Under the pieces are notes generated by a model. The model was not told the DNA's origin and searched no databases. It saw only the letters and a program-made list of their open reading frames with translations. Source: Phaeosaccion multiseriatum (taxonomy: Eukaryota > Ochrophyta, other classes). From it: 64,000 nucleotides of DNA. Positions 34,158-45,100 of the stretch are shown here, one piece after another. The stretch lies in contig OZ218963.1 in assembly GCA_965112735.1 (NCBI GenBank), positions 992,001 through 1,056,000 of the forward strand, given 5' to 3'. The translations under genes were made by a program, and so were the position numbers. How positions within the stretch are numbered: the first letter of the stretch is position 1; each line of letters begins with the position of its first letter.

Positions 34158-35562
34158 CCGCTCCACACGCAAACTCGAGACGCTAACCACCATCGAAGTG
34201 CTCCCCGGATCCTTCCAACAGCCCGAATAGCTGCCTTCGTATCCATGCTGCCACCGTTGACGCTCGTACTAACTGCCTTGCTGTTGCTGCTTGTCCTGAG
34301 AGCCCAGTTGCACCACTGCCGCCGTCCTTCTCCTCCGTGTGCCCCCCCGCACCCCCCCAACACGAAAAACAGCAGAGCTCCGAGCGATTTGGAGCAGGAA
34401 TGCTGACCGCCACGCGTACCAAGCGGAATACCCCCACATGTAGGGGGGCTGGGGCCCCAACAAATACATGGTCTCTGTTGCTGTTGCCGTAATCGGTACC
34501 TGGCGCCTTGTTTCTCGAAAAGGTGAAAAATCAGGGGAGGTCGTGTGGGGCCATAGTACAGCCGCTACACCGGCCCGCCTGCCGCCTTGAAGCCAAGAGG
34601 AGAAGTCTCTGCTGATCTTGAAAGGGCTGTGGGAGCCGGGTGCCGAAGAAGCTGGGGCGGCGTGTGGCTGTTCCAAAAGTCGTAAATACAAAAAATGCCG
34701 TGCCACCCCCCACACCTTGGGCCACGGGAGAGAGGAGAGAGCGGAGAGATGAGTAGGGCGTCGGCCTCAACACCGAAAACGTATCCTACGGCGATACCAG
34801 CAAGGAAGAAAGGGCGAAGAGGGCAAAAGGCGCCGGCACGCAACACTGTGAAGGCGGTCGGCACGCACCAACACCAGACACCGCTTGTCCCAAGCCATAG
34901 AGCCCCGCAACACCGGCAAGGGAAAGAAAAGAAGAGTTCGGCACGCAACACCGTGGAGACTGTCGGCACGCAACACCAGACACAGTCTTCCTAGCTCTTC
35001 CTCCCTCTTAAAGAGGAACACGGCTCGCAACACCAGGCGGATCCCCTTAGCCAACACAAGCGCTCTGTCCGGGCCCAGGACAAGAGGCTCGCTTTCCACC
35101 ACACCAGTATCTACTCTCCTCCATGGCAGTGTGCTCCACTCTTCCTGGGCTCTGTCTCCGCCGCCTCAGTAAGTGACAGCACACGCCAAGGTCCATTAAA
35201 AAATTTAAATTCCTTCACTGACATACTGTACATCTCCCCACGGGGACCAGGGGACCCCTGCCATTAACACACCATCGGTCTCTACTCTCCTCCCTGCTTG
35301 TACACGCTCCCGCACCTGCTCTCTATATCTCCTTCAATCACGGTAGGGTGGCGAGTACAGCAGGGCTCCTCCTCTTCTGAGCTCCAGCGGAAAATCCAAA
35401 TCCGTTGTTTTCCATCTGCTGCCATAAATATATTCTATCCTACCAGCTCCCTCGGGGTCCACACACGCGCTCACGCTCCACCCCCCCTCGGCTCTCAATA
35501 CCCTGTTTCTCCGTCGACTCCACTCCGCGAGAACAGAACTTCCGTGGCTTCGCTGCTGAAGC
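34158..35562. repeat. Diverged satellite spacer S4
   Basis: 34158-34300 matches the start of S1 (CTCCACACGCAAACTCGA...) at clearly lower identity. 34690-35240 matches S1 18430-18990, with GGCACGCAACACC where S1 has GGCACTCAACACC. The end (35500-35562) is related to the array-proximal end of S1. The middle has been replaced. This is an older copy of the same spacer. Confidence 0.85.
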
Positions 35563-36990
35563 AGCGAAGTCGGGCTTCAAATGGGCTCCAAAAGGCCTAA
35601 AGCACGCATCTGTGGGCCACACACAGCCCGAACGACGCGACTGCTGGCACCAGCATACCCGTGCCGGTCATCGGCTCGGCAAACAGGCCCAACTGCGATA
35701 CCACACTGCCACAACAGCGCCAAATCGGGCATCCAATGGGCTGAAAAAGCCCAAAGCCCGCATCTGTGGGACAAACACAGCCCGAACGACACGGTTGCTG
35801 GGCACAACAAACCCGCGCAGCGCATCGGCTCAGCACAGCGGGCCCAACTGAGATACTCCATGGCCACAATAGCGTCAAGTCGGGCCTCCGATGGGCCCAA
35901 CGTGCCAAACCTGGCTCTTCGCTGGACTCAACAGGGCCAAAGCCGGCATTTGTTGGCCACACACAGCCCGAACGACACGGTTGCTGGCCACAACAAACCC
36001 GCGCCGCGCATCGGCTCAGCACAGCGGGCATAACTGAGATACTTCATTCCCACAACAGCGCCAAGTCGGGCTTCAAGTGGGCTCAAAAAGGCCTAAAGCC
36101 CGCATCTGTGGGCCACACACAGCCCGAACGACACGGTTGCTGGCCACAACAAACCCGCGCCGCGCATCGGCTCAGCACAGCAGGCCCAACTGAGATACTA
36201 CATTGCCACAATAGCGTCAAGTCGGGCCTCCGATGGGCCCAACGTGCCAAACCTGGCTCTTCGCTGGGCTCAAAAGGCCCAAAGCCGGCATTTTTGGGCC
36301 ACACGCAGCCCGAACGACACGACTGCTGCCACCAGCATACCCGTGCCGGTCATCGGCTCAGCACAGCAGGCATAACTGAGATACTACATTGCCACAACAG
36401 CGTCAAGTCGGGCCTGTGATGGGCCCAAAGTGCGCAACCTGTCTCGTCGCTGGGCTCAACAGGACCAAAGCTGGCGTTTGTGGGCCACACGCAGCCCGAA
36501 CGACGCGACTGCTGGCACCAGTATATCCGGGCCGGTCATAGGCTCAGCACAGCAGGGATAACTGAGATACTACAATGCCACAACAGCGTCAAGTCGGGCC
36601 TCCGATGGGCCCAAAGTGCCCAACCTGGCTCTTCGCTGGACTCAACAGGCCCAAAGCCGGCATTTGTGGGCCACACAGAGCCCGAACGACACGGTTGCTG
36701 GCCACAACAAACCCGCATCGCGCATCGGCCCAGCACAACAGGCCCAACTGAGATACTACATTGCCACAACAGCGCCAAGTCGGGCTTCAAATGGGCTCAA
36801 AAAGGCCTAAAGCCCGCATCTGTGGGCCACACGCAGCCCGAACGACACGGTTGCTGGCCACAACAAACCCGCGTTGCGCATCGGCTCATCACAGCAGGCC
36901 CAACTGAGATACTGCATCGCCACAACGACGCCAAGTGGGGCCTTCAATATGCTCAAATGGCTCAAATTGGCACTTTGCTGGGTCCAAAGC
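35563..36990 (+). repeat. Diverged 342-bp satellite block
   Basis: Four or so units of the same satellite, with many substitutions relative to blocks 1-4. The main frame is open 35766-36419 and 36480-37157, interrupted by a CTGTGATGG stop near 36416. A small indel shifts frame near 35680 (GGCAAACAGG where young units have GGCACAACAGG). The right edge decays into unique sequence by about 37000. Confidence 0.9.
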
Positions 36991-37340
36991 CTGCATTTGC
37001 GGGGCACAAACAGCGTGAACGAGGCACTTCTAGCCTCACAGTACCCGTACCCGCAATGGTCCAGCATGTTACGTCCAAACAAGGCAATCGTTGGGCACAA
37101 GGGCTCTTTGTTGGGCCCAAGCCAGCGTTTGCAGGCTATGCGACAGGCTATGGATAGCCTGGACGAGGCACTCACTAGCCATGAAATACCTGCGCAGGGC
37201 ACTGGCGCAGCACGAAGCCACTCGGGGGGGGGGGGCGGGAAAAAGCGACAAAGCGAAAAAGCCGAAAACGGCCAACTGTGAGGATTGAAGTACCACCTTT
37301 TTTTCTCCATTTTCCTTCCTCTCTACAGTTAGTACACTGT
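36991..37340. other. Transition from satellite to the gene island
   Basis: Fading satellite-like phrases (GGGCCCAAGCCAGCGTTTGC) to about 37130, then an A/G-rich stretch with a G9-10 run. The last ~100 bp, including pyrimidine-rich TTTTTTTCTCCATTTTCC, leads to the BABAM1-like start and would hold its promoter. Confidence 0.5.
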
Positions 37341-38304
37341 ATGACTTCTTTGCGTGCGTTGGCTCATGTTCGTAACCCAGAGAGGTGAGGTGTTTGGCTG
37401 AATATAGGTTTCCTTCGTTGTCTTATTTCCGCATCCTCGTGCAATGCCCCCTTTCCTCCTCGAAGGATCGTTCTCTGTGTGGACATCGGCCACGAGATGG
37501 GCCTCCCATGGGAAGTGAAGGGTGGTGATTCATCGCTGCCGGGGGATGCTGCTCGCAGCCGACTTGATGTGGCAACGACTGCACTGAAGGGATTTCTGAG
37601 GAGGAAGGGGGAGTTTGACCAGCACCAGGTAAGAGAGGGGGGGGGGGGTGTGGTAGAGAAGTCGGTATGCCATGCAAGGCGTATGTCGACCCAATGCGAT
37701 GCGTGTCCTTCTCTCACAAAGAACACCTCCTCATTCCGCCATACTACTTGCTCACTTGCGTCAGTTTGCGCTGGTAACATTCGGAGACCGTGCGAGATGG
37801 GTGTCAAACTTTACCTCGGATGTGAAGCGGGTTGTGTCTGAGGTGGACGCTCTTCAGGTGGAGGCCGAGTCGGGTCTTGGCTTTGACTTCAGCAAGATGT
37901 TTCGCGTTTTGGAAGAGAATTTGAAGCTCCCCGATGCTCTCGATGCTGAGCAATGCCGTGGTGTGACGAGAGCTCTGGTGCTGTATGGTCGGTCTCAAAT
38001 GGTCCCGATCATGACGTCGCACTTCAGCTGCCTGGAGCATCCTGACTTCTTCTTGGACTGCCTGTATATGCATGACAAGAAGACAAGAGCAGACTGCATG
38101 GCGCAGGACATTTATGATTTTCTTACTCAGTTGGAGCCCAAGTCGCCCCAAAAACAATCCTACTTTATTGATTTCTCCAGCGGAGCGATGCGCCGATTCA
38201 ATGTGGCCATTGCCCTCATGCTAACACATCCGGCGCAGAGGGACTTGCAGGAAGACGTGGAACAGAAGATGGACAAGGATCTAGATTTCATCGCGGCGAC
38301 TTAG
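37341..38304 (+). CDS. BABAM1: BRISC/BRCA1-A complex member 1 (MERIT40) homologue
   Basis: MERIT40 is a von Willebrand A-like scaffold of the BRISC and BRCA1-A deubiquitinase complexes, which act on K63-linked ubiquitin. The model has exons 37341-37384, 37466-37628 and 37765-38304 (248 aa). The joins are AG|GTGAGG...GAAG|G and CAG|GTAAGA...TCAG|T. Exon 1 ends NPE and splices to give PERIVLCVDIGHEMG, the first VWA strand, aligning with the human PEKIILCLDLSEEM segment. FALVTFGDRARWVSNFTSDV follows, then RALVLYGRS and the FFLDCLYMH strand. The MIDAS-like D21-x-G-x-E is degenerate, as in the family. The disordered N-terminal tail of animal MERIT40 is missing. The stop lies 54 bp from that of the convergent TTLL gene. 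The family call is confident; the short first exon is inferred from phase. Confidence 0.85.
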
Positions 38305-38358
38305 GAGAGAGGTGGCGGTGAAGCCTGCAAAAGAGTCTTCTCTATTCGGTATGCTTCG

Positions 38359-40076
38359 CTACAACTGCCACTTTCCCCTACTGCTGGCGGCCTGAGGCCC
38401 TTTGCTGCTGCTGCAGCCAAGCTGCTGCGGACGATGTGTACTAGTGCCAGCACTGCTGGCCGGCGGGACTTGACACCGCGTGCCTGGATCGGTATCGAAG
38501 GAAGCCGATTCCGCGGTCTCTGAGACGGAAGGGGCTTTCGTGGGCGCACGGGCTGCCTTCTCCTTTACTTTGATCTCCTCCACAACGGCCCGACAGCATT
38601 GTTGGATCTTGATGGCGTCGGGCTTTTTGCTGGACGCGGACTCACTGAGAAGCTGGGCCTGCTGCGCTGTTGCACTGTTGAAGGGGAATATCTTCTGGAA
38701 GCCGCTCTTGCACTTGATCTCCCTGGCATCATCCCCCTGGGGACCTGGATCCCCGCCGTGTCCGCTGCTGGGTGCAGGTACGCTTGGTGCTCTCCGGTCT
38801 GTGCTGCTGTCCTTCAATCCACCCTCATGTGGACTGGGTGCTGAGTCTCTCGCTGCACACGATGATCTCCTGCTGGTCCGTTTGCCTCCAAGGGTGCTTT
38901 GCTCCAAGGGAAAGCCGAGGAGGTCGATCACGTCGGCGATAAGTGGAGCCTTGACCTGGCGGTCTACAGGCCCATCCAGACCCAGGGCAGGAGAGCAATT
39001 CACCTCCAGTAGCCACGGTCTGAGAGACGAATCAAGCATGATGTCAAAGCCGAAGAGCTCGAAACTGCTTGCCGAAGCTGCTTTAGGCACGACAGGCGCC
39101 AGGGGAAGCAGGGTCAAGTTGATGATATTGACTATCCTCGCCCACGTGGCATCCCACTGCTCTCTTCCATCCGCGAAAGATTCGAAGAACCAGTTTTGCA
39201 GCTGCTTGAGGGTCCACTTGCAGCCCCCCCCAATCACATCCTTTTGCATATGCATGTCAGGCGCATGCTTGTTAATGGAGCTGTTTGTCAAGTGGGAGTA
39301 CAAGTCGCCCAGGTCACTCCCGTGGTACTTTGATGTGGCGAAGCGTACCAAGGCATCGTGGTACAGCCACACTGTCATCGGGTGAAACGAGGTGACAAGG
39401 ATATAGAGCCGCAGGTCGAACTTGTATCCACCCAAAGTGAAGGGATGACGAATGTACTGTATGTGTTTTTAGGAGAGAAGGGAGACACAGAGCACAAGGT
39501 TAGTCAAGTTGCTAGACTCATCAGCAACAGCAACAACAACAACAACAAGAGAGTGAATGATATCAACCCCTCCCCGGCTGCCGTGGCCACAAAGACCTTG
39601 CCTTTTGGATGATAGACTGCTGGTCATAGGCCAAATCGTCGAGGTTGCGAATGATGAATATTTTGCGGCCCCGGCTGGAATCGTGAGGTTTGACTATCCA
39701 CAGATTCGCCATGTCGTCCCCCCCCTCCACCACCGCCTCCTTCGTGTACTCTGCAATAAACTTTGTGTATTCGCTGGGCAAGATAAAGCTGGTAGGATGA
39801 AAGCCGTAGAGCGTTCCGTGAGCAGACCGCATACTCCTCATCGTTCGCAAGAGTGCGTCCTTCATGGTGATGAGCGATGACTTCGGAAAGTGGTTGACGC
39901 GCTGGAGAAGTCGGGCGCTGCGGTGATACTCGGAGGGCTTGAATCTAGCCGAGCGCCACTGCAGGTCCCAGGCGTCTTCCTCGTCCTTGTCTTCATCCCA
40001 CTGGCGCCACCCTTTCCCATCCAAAATTTCCTTGAGGACCGGAGGACTCTGCTCAGGCACTCGATAGACAACGCGG

Positions 40077-40121
<45 letters not shown>

Positions 40122-40195
40122 AACGTTCGAATTTGCTCCTCGTCCTTGTCATCCTTCGTCTCCTCCTGCTGCTCCCGCTCCTCCCCATTCTCCAT
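38359..40195 (-). CDS. TTLL2: Tubulin polyglutamylase, TTLL2-like
   Basis: Members of the tubulin-tyrosine-ligase-like family add glutamate chains to tubulin, mainly on axonemes and basal bodies. The model has exons 40195-39602 and 39456-38359 (563 aa). The N-terminus is acidic with 14 glutamines (codons at 40078-40121). Then come VVYRVPEQSP, KPHDSSRGRKIFI (about 169-181, nucleotide-binding loop), SIIQK joined to YIRHPFTLGGYKFDLRLYI, HLTNSSINK (253-261), FELFGFD (330-336) and WLLEVNCSPAL (346-356). These match the TTLL core in order and spacing and are closest to TTLL2 from memory. The C-terminal ~200 residues are low-complexity. The 145-bp intron appears to be GC-AG (AAG|GCAAGG...ACAG|TAC). 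The gene diverges from TMEM231. Confidence 0.9.
40078..40121 (+). repeat. (CTG)n/(CAG)n trinucleotide run encoding polyglutamine
   Basis: About 14 uninterrupted CTG triplets on the + strand encode the glutamine run near residue 26 of the minus-strand TTLL protein. It lies N-terminal to the conserved core, so length variation should be tolerated. Confidence 0.95.
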
Positions 40196-40321
40196 CGGAT
40201 TGTGCCACTAGCGCACAACCCGCAAAAATATTCTGTAACGATACGTAACGGTTTTGACCGCGTATCTTTTCTGTAGCCGGAGACCCGCTCCTCGCCAAGA
40301 GGAGTGTAACACTTGCTCCTG
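40196..40321. promoter_or_regulatory. 126-bp bidirectional promoter region, TTLL2-like / TMEM231
   Basis: The two start codons face away from each other across 126 bp. The interval holds two direct copies of GTAACG (GTAACGATACGTAACGG) followed by a short AT-rich stretch. An 8-bp inverted repeat, CTCCTCGC.. /..GAGGAG, lies nearer TMEM231. Both genes belong to ciliary families, so shared control is plausible. No established factor site is recognised. Confidence 0.55.
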
Positions 40322-41667
40322 ATGGTGCTCGTGGAGGTCCATCGGGAACCTTTGTTCAGGAAGTATCATGCGTCGCCTTTCTCGTGCGCCTTCCTCTTCC
40401 TGCTGGGTGCGACGCTGAGTGTGCTTCTCCTGCCCTTCTTCATGGCCTATGGCCCTTACGGTGCGTAGAGGGTACTCGTACGTTTGGCTGGGACGCTGTT
40501 TACTCTGTTTCTAACAGTAGGAGCTCTTGTGCGCCGTCGCAGGTCTGTGGCTGAAGACCAGCTCCTACCTGGAGCGGCCGAGGGTGGACTTCACACACAA
40601 AGTAGTCCTGTTCGCTGAGGGGTACAAGGCCAGCGGAGAGAGCTTCGACGCCTTTTTCAGTAGTGTGAGCAGCATCAATGCTCTGTTTGAGGGCAACCTC
40701 AGAGTTCCAGTTCTGCGGGTGAGTGAGTGAGAGCGGCTATCGCAGCTGCTGTGTACCGTGAGCGATCACCAAACCCCAGCCCCCCGCCTGTCGCGTTGTT
40801 GCTCGTTCCACCGAAAGGCCATGGAAGTGGACAGCGATATGGATGGTCTGAAGGAGCGCTTTGAGATCAACGCGCTGCTCCCGCTCGAAGAAGGCGAGCA
40901 AATACACACAGTGACCATGTTGGTGTTTCTTCGGACGCGGCTCCAGGTACGAGGCTGGCTGCTGCCCTCTTTGCCCTGATATATGCCTCTCTGTTGAGAG
41001 CTGCAAGCAATTGCTGTAACCCTTGGGATTCGTGCACCTACTTGGCTCTTGCAGGAACGAGCGAAGGTGGAGATGGACTCTTTGGCCTACTTTCAGAAGA
41101 GTAGTGGCCTTCCTGGTCGGGCTCTACATGTTGACGGATGCTTTGAGCTTCAGCAGGAGGGACCCATCAGTGTCTACGGCGGCTTCACGTACCCGTACAG
41201 CGGCGATCAGCTACTTGATGTCCACTCCACCGTGTCGAGCGGGCAGGTTCTTGTGCAGCGCATTCTGGAGAGCTACGCCTCTCGAAATCGTGAGTCTTGG
41301 GTGAGGCTGGCATTCACCGTCCCCAAGGCAAGGCAAGGCAACGCACCCACATCCCACTCACGTACTTTGCAAACCCGTTTCCTCCGCAGTTACTATGGCC
41401 CTTCATGAAAGGCACAGCTCGTGGGAAAGAATGTCCGTGGGCGCAGAAGGGAACGCTTTCAATATCACTGCGACGCTTCGGGTGAATGCTCAAGCAGTCC
41501 TCTACACGCCATCCGTCTCTGAAGTACTTCAAGACGGTTGGATAAAGTACTTGTCTATGTTCATCGTCGTCATGTACGTGGTCGACAAGCTGTCCAGTTT
41601 CGTTTTCTTCCATCAACTAGTAGAAGCATGGATGACGCAAACAGATTCCTGCAGGAGCTGTCAATGA
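40322..41667 (+). CDS. TMEM231: Transmembrane protein 231, ciliary transition-zone (MKS/B9) component
   Basis: TMEM231 is a two-pass membrane protein of the MKS/B9 complex at the base of cilia and helps form the diffusion barrier. Exons are 40322-40460, 40543-40718, 40818-40946, 41055-41289 and 41390-41667, all GT-AG and in phase. They give 318 aa, against 316 in human. Family features in order are the N-terminal EVHREPLFRKYHAS, TM1 at about 22-42 ending MAYGPYG, and GLWLKTSSYLERP (FWLKRSSYEEQP in human). A beta-rich lumenal region follows with LRVPVLR, YFQKSSGLPGRALHVDG and LQQEGPISVYGG. TM2 lies at about 278-300 before SFVFFHQLVEA. The start is the first Met and gives the family's usual N-terminus. 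The third acceptor (ACCGAAAG|GCC) is the least certain. Confidence 0.92.
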
Positions 41668-42106
41668 CACAACGCCAGGGAGGGCTTTGGGTTGACTCTC
41701 TCCTACCTTCTCTATGTACTTACATACGATTATAATAGGGAACAACGAACCCGTCATATTTTTGGTCTTGTCTCGCCAGTAATCTAGACCGCCTTCCTCC
41801 AACCACACACCGTCCTCCACCACGTCCTCGGCTCTCAGCACTGAATGGGCTTTGGCTCTCGCCACAAGTCTGAGTCTGCTGCTCTTGTGCAAGCCGTTCG
41901 ACTGGCCTGCATTTCAGTATGCACGCTGCATGGCACTTTTTGCCAGGGGTGAAAAGCCCTTCCCCACCGTCTTTGCGAGCGCTTCTCCACCATAGACGCA
42001 GAAGAAGCACTTTGGGGGAATCAAACGACAAACTCACTCACTCAATCACGCACTGACTGACTCACAACCTCACTCACTTATGCCCTAACTCGCTTATTCG
42101 CGACAA
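41668..42106. other. Gap without a convincing gene, ending in CACT remnants
   Basis: About 440 bp after TMEM231. A 70-codon + frame without a Met (about 41782-41993; KPFDWPAFQYARCMALFARG) looks protein-like but is unsupported. From about 42031 the sequence becomes CACT-like, then switches to GGGA at 42107. Confidence 0.5.
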
Positions 42107-45100
42107 AGGAGGGAGGGAGGGAGGGAGGGAGGGAGGGAGGGAGGGAGGGAGGGAGGGAGGGAGGGAGGGAGGGAGGGAGGGAGGGAGGGAGGGAGGGAGG
42201 GAGGGAGGGAGGGAGGGAGGGAGGGAGGGAGGGAGGGAGGGAGGGAGGGAGGGAGGGAGGGAGGGAGGGAGGGAGGGAGGGAGGGAGGGAGGGAGGGAGG
42301 GAGGGAGGGAGGGAGGGAGGGAGGGAGGGAGGGAGGGAGGGAGGGAGGGAGGGAGGGAGGGAGGGAGGGTGGGACAGAGGGATGGAGGGATAGAAGGAGG
42401 TCGGGATAGCGGTATAAAGGTAAGGAGCGGCAGAGGGAGAAAGGGATAGAAAGAGGGGGGAAGGGAGGGGTGGAGGGAGGGTGGGACAGAGGGAGGAAGA
42501 AATACAGAGAGGTTGGGAGGGAGGGAGGGTGGGAGGGAGGGATAGAGGAAGGGAGGGAGGGAGGGAGGGAGAGCGGGAGGGAGAGCGGGAGGGAAGGAGG
42601 AAGGGAGAGAGGGAGGGAGGCAGGGAGGGGGAGATGGAGGGAGGGAGGGAGGGAGGGAGGGAGGGAGGGAGGGAGGGAGGGAGGGAGGGAGGGAGGGAGG
42701 GAGGGAGGGAGGGAGGGAGGGAGGGAGGGAGGGAGGGAGGGAGGGAGGGAGGAGGGAGGGAGGGAGGAAGGAAGGAGGGAGGGACAGAGGGACAGAGGGA
42801 TAGAGGGATAGAATGAGGTAGGGAGGGAGGGAGTGAGGGAAGGAGGGACGGAGAGAGAGGGAGGGAGGGAGGGAGGGAGGGAGGGAGGGAGGGAGGGAGG
42901 GAGGGAGGGAGGGAGGGAGGGAGGGAGGGAGGGAGGGAGGGAGGGAGGGAGGGAGGGAGGGAGGGAGGGAGGGAGGGAGGGAGGGAGGGAGGGAGGGAGG
43001 GAGGGAGGGAGGGAGGGAGGGAGGGAGGGAGGGAGGGAGGGAGGGAGGGAGGGAGGGAGGGAGGGAGGGAGGGAGGGAGGGAGGGAGGGAGGGAGGGAGG
43101 GAGGGAGGGAGGGAGGGAGGGAGGGAGGGAGGGAGGGAGGGAGGGAGGGAGGGAGGGAGGGAGGGAGGGAGGGAGGGAGGGAGGGAGGGAGGGAGGGAGG
43201 GAGGGAGGGAAGGAAGGAAGGAGGGAGGGAGGGTGGGACAGAGGGATTGAGGGATAGAAGGAGGTCGGGATAGTGGTATGAAGGTAAGGAGCGGCAGAGG
43301 GAGAAAGGGATAGAAAGAGGGAGGAAGGGAGGGGTGGAGGGAGGGTGGGACAGAGGGAGGAAGAAATATAGAGAGGTTGGGAGGGACGGAGGGAGGGTGG
43401 GAGGGAGGGATAGAGGAAGGGAGGGAGGGAGGGAGGGAGGGAGGGAGGGAGGGAGGGAGGGAGGGAGGGAGGGAGGGAGGGAGGGAGGGAGGGAGGGAGG
43501 GAGGGAGGGAGGGAGGGAGGGAGGGAGGGAGGGAGGGAGGGAGGGAGGGAGGGAGGGAGGGAGGGAGGGAGGGAGGGAGGGAGGGAGGGAGGGAGGGAGG
43601 GAGGGAGGGAGGGAGGGAGGGAGGGAGGGAGGGAGGGAGGGAGGGAGGGAGGGAGGGAGGGAGGGACAGAGGGTTAGAGGGATAGAATGAGGCAGGGAGG
43701 GAGGGAGGGAGGGAGGGGGAGAGGGAGGGAGGGAGGGACGGACGGAGGGAAGGAGGGAGGGAGGGAGGGAGGGACAGAGGGATAGAGGGATAGAAGGAGG
43801 TAGGGAGGTAGGGAGGGACGGAGGGAGGGTGGAAGGGGTAGAGGGAGGATGGGAGGTAGGGAGGGAGGGAGGGAGGGAGGGAGGGACAGAGGAACAGAGG
43901 GAGGGAGGGAGGGAGGGAGGGAGGGAGGGAGGGAGGGAGGGAGGGAGGGAGGGAGGGAGAGAGGGAGGGAGGGTGGGACAGAGGGATGGAGGGATAGAAG
44001 GAGGTCGGGATAGCGGTATAAAGGTAAGGAGCGGCAGAGGGAGAAAGGGATAGAAAGAGGGGGGAAGGGAGGGGTGGAGGGAGGGTGGGACAGAGGGAGG
44101 AAGAAATACAGAGAGGTTGGGAGGGAGGGTGGGAGGGAGGGATAGAGGAAGGGAGGGAGGGAGGGAGGGAGAGCGGGAGGGAGAGCGGGAGGGAGAGCGG
44201 GAGGGAAGGAGGAAGGGAGAGAGGGAGGGAGGCAGGGAGGGGGAGAGGGAGGGAGGGAGGGAGGGAGGGAGGGAGGGAGGGAGGGAGGGAGGGAGGGAGG
44301 GAGGGAGGGAGGGAGGGAGGGAGGGAGGGAGGGAGGGAGGGAGGGAGGGAGGGAGGGAGGGAGGGAGGGAGGGAGGGAGGGAGGGAGGGAGGGAAGGAGG
44401 GAGGGAAGGAAGGAAGGAGGGAGGGACAGAGGGACAGAGGGATAGAGGGATAGAATGAGGTAGGGAGGGAGGGAGTGAGGGAAGGAGGGACGGAGAGAGA
44501 GGGAGAGGGAGGGAGGGAGGGAGGGAGGGAGGGAGGGAGGGAGGGAGGGAGGGAGGGAGGGAGGGAGGGAGGGAGGGAGGGAGGGAGGGAGGGAGGGAGG
44601 GAGGGAGGGAGGGAGGGAGGGAGGGAAGGAAGGAAGGAGGGAGGGAGGGTGGGACAGAGGGATTGAGGGATAGAAGGAGGTCGGGATAGTGGTATAAAGG
44701 TAAGGAGCGGCAGAGGGAGAAAGGGATAGAAAGAGGGAGGAAGGGAGGGGTGGAGGGAGGGTGGGACAGAGGGAGGAAGAAATATAGAGAGGTTGGGAGG
44801 GACGGAGGGAGGGTGGGAGGGAGGGATAGAGGAAGGGAGGGAGGGAGGGAGGGAGAGCGGGAGGGAGAGCGGGAGGGAGGGAGGAAGGGAGAGAGGGAGG
44901 GAGGGAGGGAGGGAGGGAGGGAGGGAGGGAGGAAGGGAGGGAGGGAGGGAGGGAGGGAGGGAGGAAGGGAGAGAGGGAGGGAGGGGGAGAGGGAGGGAGG
45001 GAGGGATGGACGGAGGGAAGGAGGGAGGTTGGAGGGAGGGAGGGACAGAGGGATAGAGGGATAGAATGAGGTAGGGAGGGAGGGAGGGACGGAGGGAGGG

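Noticed and set aside
39862-40218. Ser-rich minus-strand ORF over the CAG run
   Set aside because: It is a shadow frame of the TTLL2-like first exon.
40220-40260. RFX X-box in the TTLL2/TMEM231 promoter
   Set aside because: The GTAACG copies are direct, not inverted repeats, so they do not fit the X-box palindrome.
41782-41993. 70-codon + frame after TMEM231
   Set aside because: It has no Met, no convincing splice into TMEM231 (which already ends at its normal length) and no family match.
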